Positions 1 through 11,925 are shown, counted from the first letter of the stretch. The stretch: DNA of 64,000 nucleotides from Ascaphus truei (GCA_036426205.1 CM071570.1:52188984-52252983), one strand, 5' to 3'. Program-made: numbers and translations. The notes: generated from the letters alone by a model not told the origin.

Positions 1-1540
1 ATAACTTTTGATTAACAAATCAGTTTCATGGAGTGTCTGGGGGTCCACATTCCTCTACTAATTCTCATGCAAGTCAGCAGTAAATGTACAAGCTTAACCA
101 GTACACCACTTCTTCACCCCCATAACCCAGGAAGGACTCACACAATGAATATACATACTATATGTAGGGATACTGGTCGTTGTTGTCTCCAACAATAGAA
201 TATGTGCTGCTGCTCAATTCTGTTACAGTAACAAAGGAACTGTACAGGCTTTTCAATTTCTTTAAATGTTCTGTATACTGGCCCATATTTACTAAGCAGT
301 CTTCTGCAACAAGACTCGTTTCTGGTGCTGGAAGACCATTTATTTGAATGGTCTGGAAGGTGTCTTCCAACACCATATGGCAGAAGACTGCTTAGTACTG
401 TAAATATGGCCCATTGCGTATTCAATCTATACTTCCTTGGCTTAACTTTGATAGAGCTACAAACCTTTCTTGAATTCCCTGAACACAGGGTGAAGGTCAA
501 CATGCCATAACTAAAATGTTTGATGTTCTAAATCATTTTTATATTCCTACTGCTTTTGTGTTTGTACATTTTATCAGACTGCATATTATAGTTTGGCAGC
601 GTAAACCAATTTGCCTTTGCTTCATCTGCATAATGGGAAGGGACTGTATCCATAACATTTTACCAGTACAGAACATACACCTACAAAGAGAATAATGTAC
701 CTGATGTTCTCAGTAGCAGAATGTTCATAGAATAAAAATAGCTTCCCAATCCAAATAGTACAAATGCAACTGAAACGATGGATTTTATCAGCAATATGTT
801 CCTATGATAAAGACTGTACTTTTTATTTGCACTAGAAATATAATTAAGTGATAACCACTTATCTTTCAGACCCATTTCAGCATTGTTCTCACTTTTTGGC
901 CTATTCAATATTGTCTGATAAAATCGCTTCATCTTTACAAAAAATTATTGCTGGCCTTCAATTAAAAATGTTTCCTGATTCAACCAAAAGAAGCGAATTT
1001 GTAACATCTCCCCTACCCTTCCACTCCACTCCCATGAAGTCCTAGATGTTTATAAGCCAGCCATTGCTAGTGGACCTCTGTGACATGGGAATGGGGGGCG
1101 TGCAGAAAACAAATACGTCAAACCAAAATAATTACAACCATCAATGACCAAAAAGTAACCCCTTCAGTGTCATAAAAGTACACTAGTCCCCATCTTTGAG
1201 GGCCAATATAGCCATAAAGGCAATTTAAGTTATTAAAAACAAACAAAAAAAAACACTTACCCCATTGCTTAAGTGATATCCCTTGAATTTTCAGGACATT
1301 TAAACTAATGTATCCTTTATCAATCTATTAAGCAATTAAAAAAAAAAGTGTGTTCCTTTGTACTTTAGCTTACATTTTGGTTGGGCTTACAGAATGAGTT
1401 CTGATGAACATACTATATTATAATGTTACAGTATGTATCAAATTTGTATGTCTGGGTCTGTCATTTCTTCGTCAAAATCTCTGTCAAATCGAAGTAACCT
1501 CGTCTTATGACCCATGTCAATACAAGGCACTTGAGTATAT
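1..1540. other. No recognised gene; anonymous DNA
   Basis: AT-rich sequence with short poly-A runs near 1240 and 1338. About 265-400 contains an imperfect inverted stretch: the cataTTTactaagcagtcttctgc segment near 284 is answered by gcagaagactgcttagta near 380, giving overlapping short ORFs on both strands. I see no protein similarity, splice-bounded exon or RNA gene. Confidence 0.6.
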
Positions 1541-2640
1541 ATGTATGTCTTTATTTATATAGCGCCATTAATGTACATACAGTAGAGCTTCACAGTAGTA
1601 ATACACGTGACAATCATATAAATAACAAATAATACAAATAACAGATCATGGGAATAAGTAAAACATAAACACTGTACTTCAGACATAAAAGTATCATTTC
1701 GGAAGAGGAGTCCCTGTTCTGAGGAGCTTACAATCTAATTGGTAGGTAGGATGTACAGAGACAGAAGGAAGGAATTCTGGAAAGACAGATTTCGGAAATA
1801 GTAGAGTGATTCTGGCAGCAGCGTTTAGTATAGATTGTAAGGGAGACAGGTGAGAGGCAGGAAGGCCGGGCAGCAGGAAGTTACAGTAGTGGAGACAGAA
1901 GAGAATGAGGGCCTGACTCAGAGTTTTAGCAGTCGAACAACAGAGGAGAGGGCGTATCTTTGTAATATTGAGGAGGAAAAAGCAACAGGTTTTAGAAATG
2001 TTTTGAATGTGAGAGGAGATTGTGAGAGAGGAGTCGAGTGCGACCCCTAGGCAGCGTGCTTAGGCTACTGGGTGAATGATAATACTACCAACAGTAATGT
2101 GGAAGGAGGTAGTAGGGCCAGGTTTGGGAGGAAGTATGAGGAGCTCGGTTTTTGCCATGTTGAGTTTGAGTCGGTGGAGGGCCATCCAGGATAATATCCC
2201 AGAGAGACATTCAGAAACTTTGGTCTGTGCAGCAGGTGTAAGGTCAGGGGTTGAAAAGTAAATTTGAGTGTTGTCAGCATAGAGGTGATATTTAAACCCA
2301 AGAGATGTGATTAGGTCACCTAGAGAAAGTGTGTGCAGAGAAAATAGAAGAGGTCCCAGGACAGGGCCCTGGGGTACCCCCACAGAAAGATCAATAGAGG
2401 AGGAGGACGTGTTAGCAGAAGAGCCACTGAAAGTACGATAGGAGAGGCAAGAGGAGATGCAGGATAGAGGTTTGTTCCGAATACCAAGAGTATGGCGAAT
2501 GTGAAGGATAAGAGGTTGGTCCACGGTGTCAAATGCTGCAGAGAGATCGAGTAATATGAGCAGAGTGTAATGACCTCTGTCTTTGGCAGCATGGAGGTGA
2601 TTAGCTATTTTAGTGAGGGCTAGGGAGTAATGAGTTTTGT
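1541..2640 (-). mobile_element. L2/CR1-like LINE fragment, 5'-truncated
   Basis: Non-LTR retrotransposon on the minus strand. Its 3' end, at the low-coordinate side, carries the short tail read on the minus strand as GCGCTATATAAATAAAGAC followed by an ATACAT-type microsatellite, typical of L2/CR1-clade 3' ends. Upstream on the same strand lies a reverse-transcriptase segment. The element is 5'-truncated inside RT near 2640. Three relatives share the same 3' end: 10968-11122, 46231-47587 and 48455-49188. The clade (L2 versus another CR1-group clade) is inferred from motif style, not from a search. Confidence 0.85.
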
Positions 2641-2659
2641 ACATCTGATGCACTTGCAA
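2060..2659 (-). pseudogene. Reverse transcriptase fragment of L2/CR1-like LINE
   Basis: A 199-codon open frame covering the central RT domain. The motif LLILLDLSAAFDTVD is RT block A (catalytic Asp), [15 protein letters not shown] is the following conserved block, and YHLYADNTQIY is the catalytic box. That box reads YADN where a functional enzyme has YADD, so a catalytic aspartate is lost. The N-terminal endonuclease and the C-terminal thumb are absent from this frame. The element would copy its own RNA at nicked target DNA. Here it is 5'-truncated and mutated, so it is almost certainly dead. Confidence 0.85.
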
Positions 2660-2825
2660 AAAATCTATATATATTTTTGGGAGACCAGCACGGAGCGCGA
2701 ATTATTATCTTTTCTCCCCTTGCAATGAGGAAGAAGAGACCAGGATTAAATTGACCACAAAAAGGGCCTATGTACAGAACGTTGCAAATTTAATTTGTGG
2801 TGTAAAATCGATAATAATTTGTATA

Positions 2826-4122
2826 TTGGCACACACAGATAGGATGTGTACGATGCACAGATGTAAATGATATATTGGCGCACACAGATGTAAATGATAT
2901 ATTGGCGCACACAGATGTAAATGATATATTGGCGCACACAGATGTAAATGATATATTGGCGCACACAGATGTGAATGATATATTTGGCCACACAGATGTA
3001 AATATATATTGGCGCACCACAGATGTAAATGATATATTGGCGCACACAATGTGAATGATATATTGCCACACAGATGTAATGATATATTGGCGCACACAGA
3101 TGTGAATGATAAATTGGCGCACACAGATGTAATGATTATTGGCGCACACAGTGTGATGATATATTGGCGCACACATTGTGAATGATATATTGGCGCACAC
3201 AGATGTGAATGATATATTGGCGCACACAGATTGTGAATGATATATGGCCACACCAGATTTGAATGATATAATGGCGCACACGATGTGAATGATATATTGC
3301 GCACAGCATATGTGAATGATTAATTTGGCCACACGATGTGAATGATATATTGGCGCACACAGATGTGAATGATATTTGGCGCACACAGATTAAATTATCT
3401 ATTGGCGCACACAGATGTGAATGATATATTGGCGCACACAGATGTAAATTATATATTGGCGCACACAGATGTGAATGATATATTGGCGCACAGATGTAAA
3501 TGATATATTGGCGCACACAGATGTGAATGATATATTGGCGCACACAGATGTAAATTATATATTGGCGCACACAGATGTGAATGATATATTGGCGCACACA
3601 GATGTGAATGATATATTGGCGCACACAGATGTGAATGAATATTGGCGCACACATGTGAATGAATATGTGGCGCACACAGATGTGAATGATATAATTGGCC
3701 ACACAGATGTGAATGATATATTGGCGCACACAAGAACACGATGTGAATGATTATGGCCACACAGATGTGAATTAATATTGGCGCACACAGATGTAATGAT
3801 ATATTGGCGCACACAGATGTGAATAGATATATTGGCGCACAGATGTAGAATGATATATTGCGCCACACAGATGTGAAGATATATTGGCGCACACAGATGT
3901 AAATTATATATTGGCGCACACAGATGTGAATGATATATTGGCGCACAGATGTAAATGATATATTGGGGCGCCACACAGATGTAATGAATATATTGGCGCC
4001 ACACAGATGTAAATATAATATTGGCGCACACAGATGTATGATATATATGGCCGCACACAGAATGTGAATGATTTAAATTTGCGCAACACAGATGTGAATG
4101 ATATATTGGCGCACACAGATAC
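2826..4122. repeat. 27-bp satellite array (about 48 units)
   Basis: Tandem array of a 27-bp unit built around ATTGGCGCACACAGATGTRA followed by ATGATAT. The period is seen directly (for example, CACACAG at 2881 and again at 2908). Two variants, gtgaatgat and gtaaattat, alternate between about 3388 and 3575, giving a local 54-bp higher-order unit. Many units lack one or two bases. Because 27 is divisible by 3, every frame stays open across intact units, producing long spurious ORFs on both strands. The flanks look unrelated to the unit. Confidence 0.95.
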
Positions 4123-4124
4123 GC

Positions 4125-5135
4125 ACTTAAAAAAAAAAGGAAGCTGTATCTGTATCCAAACCTACATCAAAATTGTGTGACAAGTTGAACCAGGCCTACA
4201 TACAGTCTATTTATATTGTTAGCACAAAATTAAGTTGCCAAATCAAAAATGTAATGCAGCCCGGATGTTTCATTGTACAGGCTAACAAAATGTATTATTT
4301 TCAAAATATGCCTACTACGATTAATATTACACTAATCATTTCTATTTACTAATAAATGCAAATAATTATGTTTTCATATATATACTCCATCAATCAGGAA
4401 TTGAACATGACACACTGCGACAAACTTAATTTCAAAATATGCTATCCATAATATACATGTCCTATAATGAACGTCATACATACCACACACAGTTTATGAA
4501 GGTTTGTACTACTTTTTACATTTTAGCACTACATTTTGACACACAAAAGAGTTTCAAATATGATCTGAGCATATAGGGTATGTTTTTAAGTGTGGTAAAA
4601 TCCATGTACGTTTCTGACATCTACTTAATTTGTTCCAATGGATATTAAACAGTGAGGTAAATGTTCTCAGTGAGGTAAATGTCTGCTTGTTGCACACACG
4701 CTTCATGCATCTGAACTGACTTTTGGCAGTTACCTTGCTGCTCGAGATCTAAACAGTAGTAAGTGAACATCCTCGGGCTATGTATCAGGTGGGAGCAAAT
4801 GCCCATTCTGCCATGGAATTGCCAAGTGATTTTCATCTTGTGTTTTTAAGCATCAGTGTACAATAAATACCAAGCTATTCTCACCTCTTTTGCCATGTGC
4901 ATGATAGCTTAAAACTTATGGGGTGATGCTTTCCGAATGGAGAAGAAGCTTTCTTTCTCTGTGGGCTTACTGCCATAAAAATGGGGCAGCTACAATCCAT
5001 GTACTGTACAAGAAGAAGGATACCGTGGTAGCAGTGTTATAATAAGCAGCGTTACTCCCATGTAGGTTACTGCCATGTTGCACACTAATATCTTTCAGTG
5101 TTCAGTAATCCTTCTAGTCCAATATGCTGCAAGAC
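4125..5135. other. No recognised gene; anonymous DNA
   Basis: AT-rich single-copy-looking DNA after the satellite, starting with a poly-A run near 4129. No coding similarity, RNA gene or obvious terminal repeat was seen. A short near-duplicate gtgaggtaaatgt occurs at about 4652 and 4670. Confidence 0.55.
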
Positions 5136-5160
5136 TTCTAGAGCGGGCCAGCCCAATTGG

Positions 5161-5380
5161 TGGAGGTATAAAGGCCGTGGCTTTGTTTATTTACAATGAC
5201 AACTGGAGATAACTACTGTCCCGGTCCGCGCCGGAAATGCTCGGTGCTGGTAACGCAACAGGAGGGGGCACCCGGAAGTATGTCCCAGTGACCTGCCCCC
5301 TCGCTTCAACCCATTTTACCAGCCCCGAGCCCCTTCCAGCAGGACGAGCACCTCCTCCCCCCCCCCAACAGCCGCCGCGA
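5161..5380 (-). repeat. Inverted arm A' of DIRS/Ngaro-type element
   Basis: Reverse complement of 7170-7402. Shared landmarks include ggtataaaggccgtggcttt here and aaagccgcggcctttatacc there, and the cggtccgcgccggaa / ttccggcgcggaccg pair. A second small inverted pair, ccagcccaattgg near 5148 and ccaattgggctgg near 5687, bounds the 5140-5704 segment. Confidence 0.85.
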
Positions 5381-5697
5381 CAAAGCAAATTGGCCCCACT
5401 TTGACCCTTCCATCTGTATCTTTCCGTCTCTGTTTTCGATCCGGTCTATCTTGACTTCTGTGGAATAAATAGACGTTATACCGGCCTCCGTGATTGTGAT
5501 GATCCTTGACTAAGAAAAGGGGATGGGTGGGTGGGATTCTGCTGCGAGCCAGCAGCAAGGACCGATCCTTGCTCCTGCCCGCAGGTATAACCCCCCTTCT
5601 GGCCCCTCCCCCCGGCTTGCCCCTGGCCACTCCTGTGGCCCACGTGGTTCGGGGAGGCCGCGCCCCCGGTCACTGGCTGTGCTGCCCAATTGGGCTG

Positions 5698-5786
5698 GCT
5701 CGCTTTATGACCAGGGAGGCGCGAGTATCCCCCCCTACCCCTTTACACTAATTACACGGTAATGACTGAATGATGAGAAGGACAGC
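5698..5786 (-). repeat. Inverted arm B' of DIRS/Ngaro-type element
   Basis: Reverse complement of 7402-7488. The landmark ctacccctttacactaatta here is answered by taattagtgtaaaggggtag on the right, and gaccagggaggcgcga is answered by tcgcgcctccctggtc. This arm sits immediately upstream of the gag-like ORF. Confidence 0.85.
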
Positions 5787-5856
5787 GTTTAACAAGATAG
5801 CGCATTAAGGCCAGGACATACGCTAAGCTACCAGTACACATACAACATTAGCAGGG

Positions 5857-6249
5857 ATGGCCCTACAGACCAGCACCATGCAGCTCCTCGCGGAGGCACA
5901 TAAGCACGAGGAGGGGTGGTTTCAACGGCAGCTGGAATCACTGGTGCGGGAAGCTGGTGCGAGCAGGCGTGAAAGCACGCAAGATGGTTCCGAGGCCACG
6001 TGCGCCGAGGCGTGGCCGTCATCAAGTGACGAAGGAGGTCCCAGCGGTGGAGCACGACACGCAGCAGCGCTACATGAGGGCACGTCAGTGTCCATGAGGG
6101 AAGCCAGGGCAACACTAGTAGCAGCAACTCAGGGTCCTGGGCTGGCGGCTGGAGGGAGCGAAGGCCACAGGGGGTGCGTAGATAGCACCGCACCGCTAGT
6201 TAGCCAGGAAGCGGCGGCAACCACAGTATGGCCCGCACAGGTGCACTAA
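5857..6249 (+). CDS. Putative gag N-terminal ORF of DIRS/Ngaro-type element
   Basis: A 130-codon open frame starting with MALQTSTMQLLAEAHKHEEG, then a low-complexity Ser/Gly/Ala/Glu-rich stretch and a stop at 6249. It lies between the B' arm and the recognisable gag/SGNH frame that opens at 6381 in a different phase, so it is probably the N-terminal part of one gag-like protein separated by a frameshift. I see no enzymatic motif. The helical, charged start (HEEGWFQRQLES) would suit a self-assembling structural protein, but that is inference. It could also be a chance ORF in GC-rich leader sequence. Confidence 0.45.
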   Translation: MALQTSTMQLLAEAHKHEEGWFQRQLESLVREAGASRRESTQDGSEATCAEAWPSSSDEGGPSGGARHAAALHEGTSVSMREARATLVAATQGPGLAAGGSEGHRGCVDSTAPLVSQEAAATTVWPAQVH

Positions 6250-6380
6250 CAAGGAAAGGGCCAGGTGGCGGCAGTTGGCGTAGTAGGAATGGGTTCAGCT
6301 ACAAACACATAGTTGGGGCAAGGGGGGAGTGGGGCTGAAACCACAGGGGCAGGGCGGGGACTGGGGCAACATCAAAACGG

Positions 6381-7203
6381 TTGCCGGATGCGGCATACAG
6401 AGACTCGTACACTGCAGTTTCGCGATCACTGGGGTCACATTTATCATCAGAGGTCAAAGAAACTATTTGGGCGGGAGATTACGTCGGCATACTGTCTCTA
6501 CTTCCGGGGTATAACGAGGCAGTAGCTAAATCAGACAAGAAAGGGGAGGCTAGGAAGGAGGACATTGAAAAACGTTTGTTCCCACACACTTTTACCAACT
6601 GGTCACAGGCATTCGGGATATTGACGGGCGTAGCGGGCAAAAAGGAGCCACAGTTATGCTCTGCCTTATTTAAGTACCAGGACACAATCAGGAGAGCGTT
6701 TCAAAAACACGGGGGTATGCGCTGGTGGAGTTACGACGAGGATTTTAGACGGAGTATGGCTGGAAAAAGGGCATTCTCACGACCGTACGGAGAAATCTGG
6801 GCAGTGCGGTCCACGGAATTATTCCACCAGATCAAGCAGGATCTGGCACGTATCATGTTTTTTTGGCCAGGGATTCAGGTAGTATGGTCGGACATCATTT
6901 GCAGGCGCGTTTGGAGAGGGGCGCGGAACCCAGGGCGGGTAAACAAGACGCGAAAACGGTTGTACAAGAAGGTGGGGAAAATTTGTGAAGCAATGCGGGG
7001 GGTGGGTAATACATCACCCACAGTTTAGCTTTGAGGTAGGCGGTTGGTTCAGGGAGGACGGGGCACATCTGTCTGACATAGGGGCTGACATGCTGAATAA
7101 CAACCTACAGGAGGGATTGGAAAAGGTTATCGGGGTATGGCAGTACGGGCCTAATTTAAGGGGTTTAAATAGGCCCGTCGGTGGCGGCAGTTGGGGGGGG
7201 TAG
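6381..7203 (+). pseudogene. Gag-like domain fused to C-terminal half of an SGNH hydrolase
   Basis: The 6381-7028 frame (215 codons) first shows a gag-like module seen in YR retrotransposons: TNWSQAFGILTGVAG, then a KYQDTIR segment and a WWSYDEDFR motif. At about codon 148 it passes directly into SGNH-hydrolase sequence (QDLARI, then VVWSDI and RRVWRGARN). A one-base shift in the G-run near 6997-7002 moves the reading to the 6985-7203 frame, which carries FREDGAHLSDIG. There GAC at 7057 and CAT at 7066 supply the family's catalytic Asp and His (DxxH). The N-terminal SGNH blocks that provide the catalytic Ser and the Gly/Asn oxyanion residues are missing, so the hydrolase cannot be active. Confidence 0.75.
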
Positions 7204-7490
7204 GGGTAGGTGCTCGTCCTGCCGGAAGGGGCTCGGGGGCTGGTAAAGCGGGTTGAAGCGAGGGGACAGGTCACCGGGACATACTTCCGGGTGCCCCCCC
7301 CCGTTGCGTTACCAGCACCGAGCACTTCCGGCGCGGACCGGGACAGTAGCTATCTGCAGTTGTCATTGTAAATAAACAAAGCCGCGGCCTTTATACCTCC
7401 AAAACGTTGTTCTTCTCGTCATTCGGTCATTACCGTGTAATTAGTGTAAAGGGGTAGGGGAGGTTCCTCGCGCCTCCCTGGTCACAATAA
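7170..7490 (+). repeat. Right terminal arms A and B of DIRS/Ngaro-type element
   Basis: Arm A (7170-7402) and arm B (7402-7488) are reverse complements of 5161-5380 and 5698-5786. The segment gtaaataaacaaagccgcgg contains an AATAAA-like box (aataaa at about 7369) that could serve as a poly-A signal. The related 51370-51485 stretch keeps gtaaataaagccgcagcc and the cttcctcgc block near its end. Confidence 0.8.
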
Positions 7491-7494
7491 TGGA

Positions 7495-10400
7495 GATAGA
7501 AAATAATATATTTCACCTTTCAAACAATATAGGACATTTTAAGATTGGGCTGGTGTTAGAATTCATATGGTGAAAAATGTACGTTCTGAGAAAATATATA
7601 CGTTTCTATGTGAAAATCAGGACATTGCTGATTCTAAAATGTTAGTGATAAACATTTCTCTCAACTCCACAGTAATTTGTCATGTTGACAACATTCGGCG
7701 AACAGAATGAGGCTGAGAATAATTGTTTAGTGAATTCATCGCTGCCGTTAGAACATTCTTTTTGTGAACAAAGCATGACTCTGCCATTATCATAATACAG
7801 CTTTTTACTGATAAGAGATCTGTCGTTGTAATAGTATTTGTCCTTTAGCGGTATTTGTTAGCCAATTATTTGGCTAGTGGCTAGTCTGTGTCCAAACTGT
7901 TATGCTCCTTAAACCACTTACCAACACGACCTCTCTTGCCATGCTGAAAATATCAACATCTGTAAACAATATAATTGTGTTTCTGGAAATCACTGACAAT
8001 CTCTACAACCTTTGGCCTAAGGTAAGGCCAATCATAAATGTGCCGAAATAATGAAGATTTGTTTTAGAATACTGTACCTTGAAGAACTTGTTAGTTGTCA
8101 TCAGAAAATTATAGGACATATACTGTATCTTTGAGAACTTCACGCTTTCACGATTAATTGAGCTACTGCAACTTTAAATAAAGCTGAAAGGTTATACAAA
8201 TGACTGAACATAAAACTACAAAGTAAAACTTGTGTGGCAAAGTTAATTAACTCCTTTGCTTCCTGAGAGGCATTCAGTGTGTTGCATATCACTGGCACTA
8301 TAATAGCAGGAAACAATTACTGACATATTGACACAATTGACAAAAATAAGTATCTGTATATATAGTAGGTAATATTTTTTATGTGTGCAAGTAGAAGAAA
8401 GTGAGGTCCTCAAGATATAAAATAATACGGCATAGAAAAGTAATGGAAGAGGGAAAAGGCAAGGGAGAAAAGGATGGGGCATGAGGGAGAAAGATGGGCA
8501 CCAAAACAGATTGATACTAGAAAAAGAATGAGAAATAAAATTAAATGAAGAGAAAGCACGGGCAAATACAATTAAAGCAGATAAATAAAAGGACATTGAG
8601 CAAAATAAGAGAGACAGGAAAGAAAGAAAAACAGAAAAGAAGACAAAGAGATGGAAATGTAGAGTCAAGTAATATGGAAAATGTGCGTCAAAGTGACAAA
8701 AGGGGAACACGTTAAATGTATTTAATTCTATATAGTGTAGTATGCTTATTACTGATTTGTAAAAAGTAGAATGGAGAGATTAATACTGATGTCAATGAAC
8801 ACAAATACCCGTTTAATATGATAGACATGGGTTACTTCAAGTGGATGGATGTTAATGCAATGTTAACGGCACAATAACCCACTACTCACCACACTACATA
8901 GGGGGGCAAATAAAGAATAGAAAGAATAAAAACTATGATTATTTTTATTTCTCCCCTTATTCCCGGTGCTTATTTCATCTTCACGTTAGTATTGCATTAA
9001 AGAACAACATCAGTCCTTCTAAAACATCTTATAACACATCACTGTTTGGGAAATCTCCCCTATATTGCACTCATGCTACATCTATTAGCAGTAAAAAAAA
9101 AAAACAATAATCCAAGATTTCGCTACATTGCTTTAAATGACAAAGTAATAGCACTTAAAACAGCAGCAAAATAATTACCTTTATCTTCTAGTTCACTACA
9201 TATATACACAGTAAACATATACTGTGCATATCGACAACACCGTGATCATTTCCCGCTGCTGTAAGACTGCTTTTGATTTTGAAAAAAAATATATATCTAG
9301 AATTTGGATTTACATGTACCTAACTCCACTATAGCAAGGAATATCGTAAATCAAGTACCACTGTACAGTAGTCTGACACAGATGTGGTCCAGACGTAGTC
9401 CAGCAATGCAGCAGCTGTGGCAGTATTGCCCCCGGAGTGGTGCCAACTCTGTATTTAAGCACCGACTTGTAACTTTTACTCATTGTATGCAACTTCTGTA
9501 TGCACTATTGTTGGATGTCATGACGACAACATCATCCCGTTCTTACGCAAATTATTCATCAATGTTCTTGTGGTCTTTCTACACTTTTCTTCTACTAAAT
9601 TGGCCCTTGACAACTTGCTAATGAACACCACTGTCTGTGAAGCATAAAAACATGTAGGAGTTGATTTATGTGGGAGCTCTTAGTTGTATCACCAATGGTT
9701 CAAACTCTAATTTATATATGCAACTCATACATTTCGAGGACTGATGATTCAGTTGTGTTGTTGATATGGACTCCAGATTGTACTTACTCATTCAGTTTAC
9801 GGAGGTGCTAAAACAGAGGAGGTTAAGCTGAAATAATTGGCAAATGGCAAAAACAAAAAACTTTGCTGTAAATGAAGTAAATTTAAAACAAAATTCTGTC
9901 GTTTTAGAACTGGTATAAAATTAGGCACAAACATTAGGGTTCAATAGGTTTCGATACAGGTTATCACACCTCGATCCTGTGTTAAGTGCAGTTGACTGGA
10001 ATGGCATTGTGGGATTGCGGTGTGATTACCCATATGGGAGAGAAGCAAATGTCCACCTAGATTTCATAGCATGTGATAGGAAACGTAGTATTCGTATAAG
10101 CCACAAAAAATATAAATATATTACGAATGTGAACGTTTTCAAGATTGATAACAACATAACTGAACGAAATGGCACGAAAAACAAACTTTTTAGGTGCTCA
10201 TACAGAAAAAAAAACATATAACTAGATTTTAACAAAATCTAGTGAAGTCACAGACGAAGTTCCCCTTTTAAGCCATTTATAACTTTCTACCTTGTATCAT
10301 CCTTTATTTAACACCAATACATACACTGTTAGGGGTTTGTGTCAAGTCTTATGCCAGACATGTTTGTTTTGCTGACAAGTGTTAAACTACAACTGAACTT

Positions 10401-10965
10401 TAAGACAAAAAGTATTGTCTTTTCTGTTTTATACCATACAAATTGTACACCATATAAATATTCTGTGCCTACAGATGTAACAGGCATTAATGCACGTGCC
10501 AGCGGGTGCAATAGCGTGGTAGCCCCGATCCTTTTTCATGTACAATGGCGGCTGCTACATCTGTATACAGAGCATGGTGCAAACGGATTGTATCATTTTA
10601 ACTCATTACAACATGGACGTTATGCCAATTTAGCCCCAATATGTGCAGATGTAAAGAATACCTACCGGTTATAATGCACTCATGAATATGTTAAATTCTC
10701 TATGTGGTATGGCACCCTAGGGGTTAACCTGTTGGGTAGTGCATTCTTTACGGTAGAGGTAATAAAATAGCGAGGGAAACATGTTGTATTCTCATAAGAC
10801 ATAGTGCAGTCATTTTTGTAACCACCTGTCTATGACTGTTTATGATTGATGACATTAGAAGGTGGGGTGAGCAACTCCAATTATCTAAATCTGTTGTTGT
10901 TTGGAATGTTAACTAACTTCAAAGCTGAGCATAAAAGCGTTTTGGAACCAGATCATAAAGGGCAG
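7495..10965. other. No recognised gene; anonymous AT-rich DNA
   Basis: About 3.5 kb with no recognised coding domain, terminal repeat or RNA gene. A purine-rich stretch from about 8400 to 8660 (aga/gaa-rich) explains a 155-codon minus-strand ORF made almost entirely of Phe, Leu and Ser, which is not protein-like. An AT-rich patch of poly-A/T lies at 9095-9110 and 9281-9296. Confidence 0.55.
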
Positions 10966-10967
10966 TA

Positions 10968-11122
10968 CATTTAGATTGTAAGCTCTTCAGGGCATGAACG
11001 CCTTTTCCTATTGCTCTATGTCTGAAGCGCTTATTCCCATTGTGTTATATTATTATGTCACGTGTATTGTAAAGCGCTATGTACCTGGATGGCACTATAT
11101 AAATAAAGACATACATACATCA
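10968..11122 (+). mobile_element. L2/CR1-like LINE 3' tail
   Basis: Only the extreme 3' end of the same family as 46231-47587 is present: tagattgtaagctcttcagg, the ctgaagcgcttattccca block and the terminal tatataaataaagacatac followed by atacat repeats. No coding sequence remains. Very short 5'-truncated insertions are normal for this group. Confidence 0.85.
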
Positions 11123-11327
11123 AAAAAAAGGAGCACAAAGAGACCCAAAATGTGTAAATGTTAACAATACCGTCCTCTGTCCTTCTCTAAATGGATAACG
11201 GGACCTCCTCAGTAAAAGAGAGCCCATACAGTGAAAAAAGGAAGACCAAAAAGGAGGCGAACAAAGTGTAATACTGAGAATTGTATTAAACACGCAGGCA
11301 ATTACATTTGCACATACAGACTATCAA

Positions 11328-11550
11328 TAAACTGTATAAAGAAAAGTAAACCCAGCTGTGGACACTCTCTCCCCTTAATGGGTGTATTATGACATTATTA
11401 AAAATAACTCTATTAAATTAATCACTAAAATATATACAGTGAAAACAACGACGCAGAACAATATCCTTTAATAAAGTTATTTTTAATAATGTCATAATAC
11501 ACCCACTATGGGGAGAGAGTACCCACAACTGGGTATAGTTTTCCTTTATA
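11328..11550. repeat. Inverted repeat at the PLE-1 5' pLTR
   Basis: Arm 11328-11408 (actgtataaagaaaagtaaa through aataacttt-like sequence) is the reverse complement of 11470-11550 (aagttatttttaataatgtc through tttcctttatacagt). The spacer contains aacaacgacgcagaacaata. The right arm continues into the direct pLTR sequence that recurs near 18140. Confidence 0.85.
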
Positions 11551-11925
11551 CAGTTTCTTAGTACTTACCTTGACCCAGAGGAGCATCATCCCCTACCTCA
11601 TATTAAAGCTGAACGAGAGTACCCCCCTTTCTTTGTTTGTGTTGAATTGTATAGGAGTTGCTCTAACCTCATAATTACCCTCAGCTCGCTACTAAAATTT
11701 ATCAACATGGCAGGCTTTCTATCAGCGAAACCAAATTTACAGGAGTGGCAAACTGAGGCTTGAAATATGTTTTACGAGGAATATGTAAGTCCAGAATCAA
11801 CACCCCAACCAGATATTAGATGATTCTTTCAAACTCTGGATACAACATACAAACAACAACTTAAAATATGGTGGGAAATTTTCAGTTTCTAAAAATACAT
11901 TAAAACTGACCTTATACCAAGGGTT

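Larger units (their letters stand above)
5140..7490 (+). mobile_element. DIRS/Ngaro-type YR retrotransposon derivative
   Basis: The block combines inverted terminal structures with a gag-like ORF and an SGNH-hydrolase-like tail, a combination known from DIRS-order (Ngaro-like) tyrosine-recombinase retrotransposons of vertebrates. Segment 7170-7402 is the reverse complement of 5161-5380, and 7402-7488 is the reverse complement of 5698-5786. The inner order is therefore A'-spacer-B'-gag/SGNH-A-B. I cannot find RT, RNase H, methylase-like or tyrosine-recombinase domains, so this is a non-autonomous, internally deleted copy. A related 3' end occurs at 51080-51485. The order-level call is from domain content and ends; DIRS versus Ngaro is unresolved. 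Confidence 0.75.

Noticed and set aside
2746..4116. Long repetitive ORFs on both strands (up to 198 codons) with nine-residue periodicity
   Set aside because: They follow from the 27-bp satellite period being divisible by three and shift frame at each indel; no protein evidence.
2826..4122. CRISPR-like array
   Set aside because: Units are contiguous 27-mers with no unique spacers, in eukaryotic DNA.
8243..8710. 155-codon minus-strand ORF resembling a membrane protein
   Set aside because: Phe/Ser/Leu content comes from a purine-rich tract on the other strand; no start context, domain or neighbour supports it.
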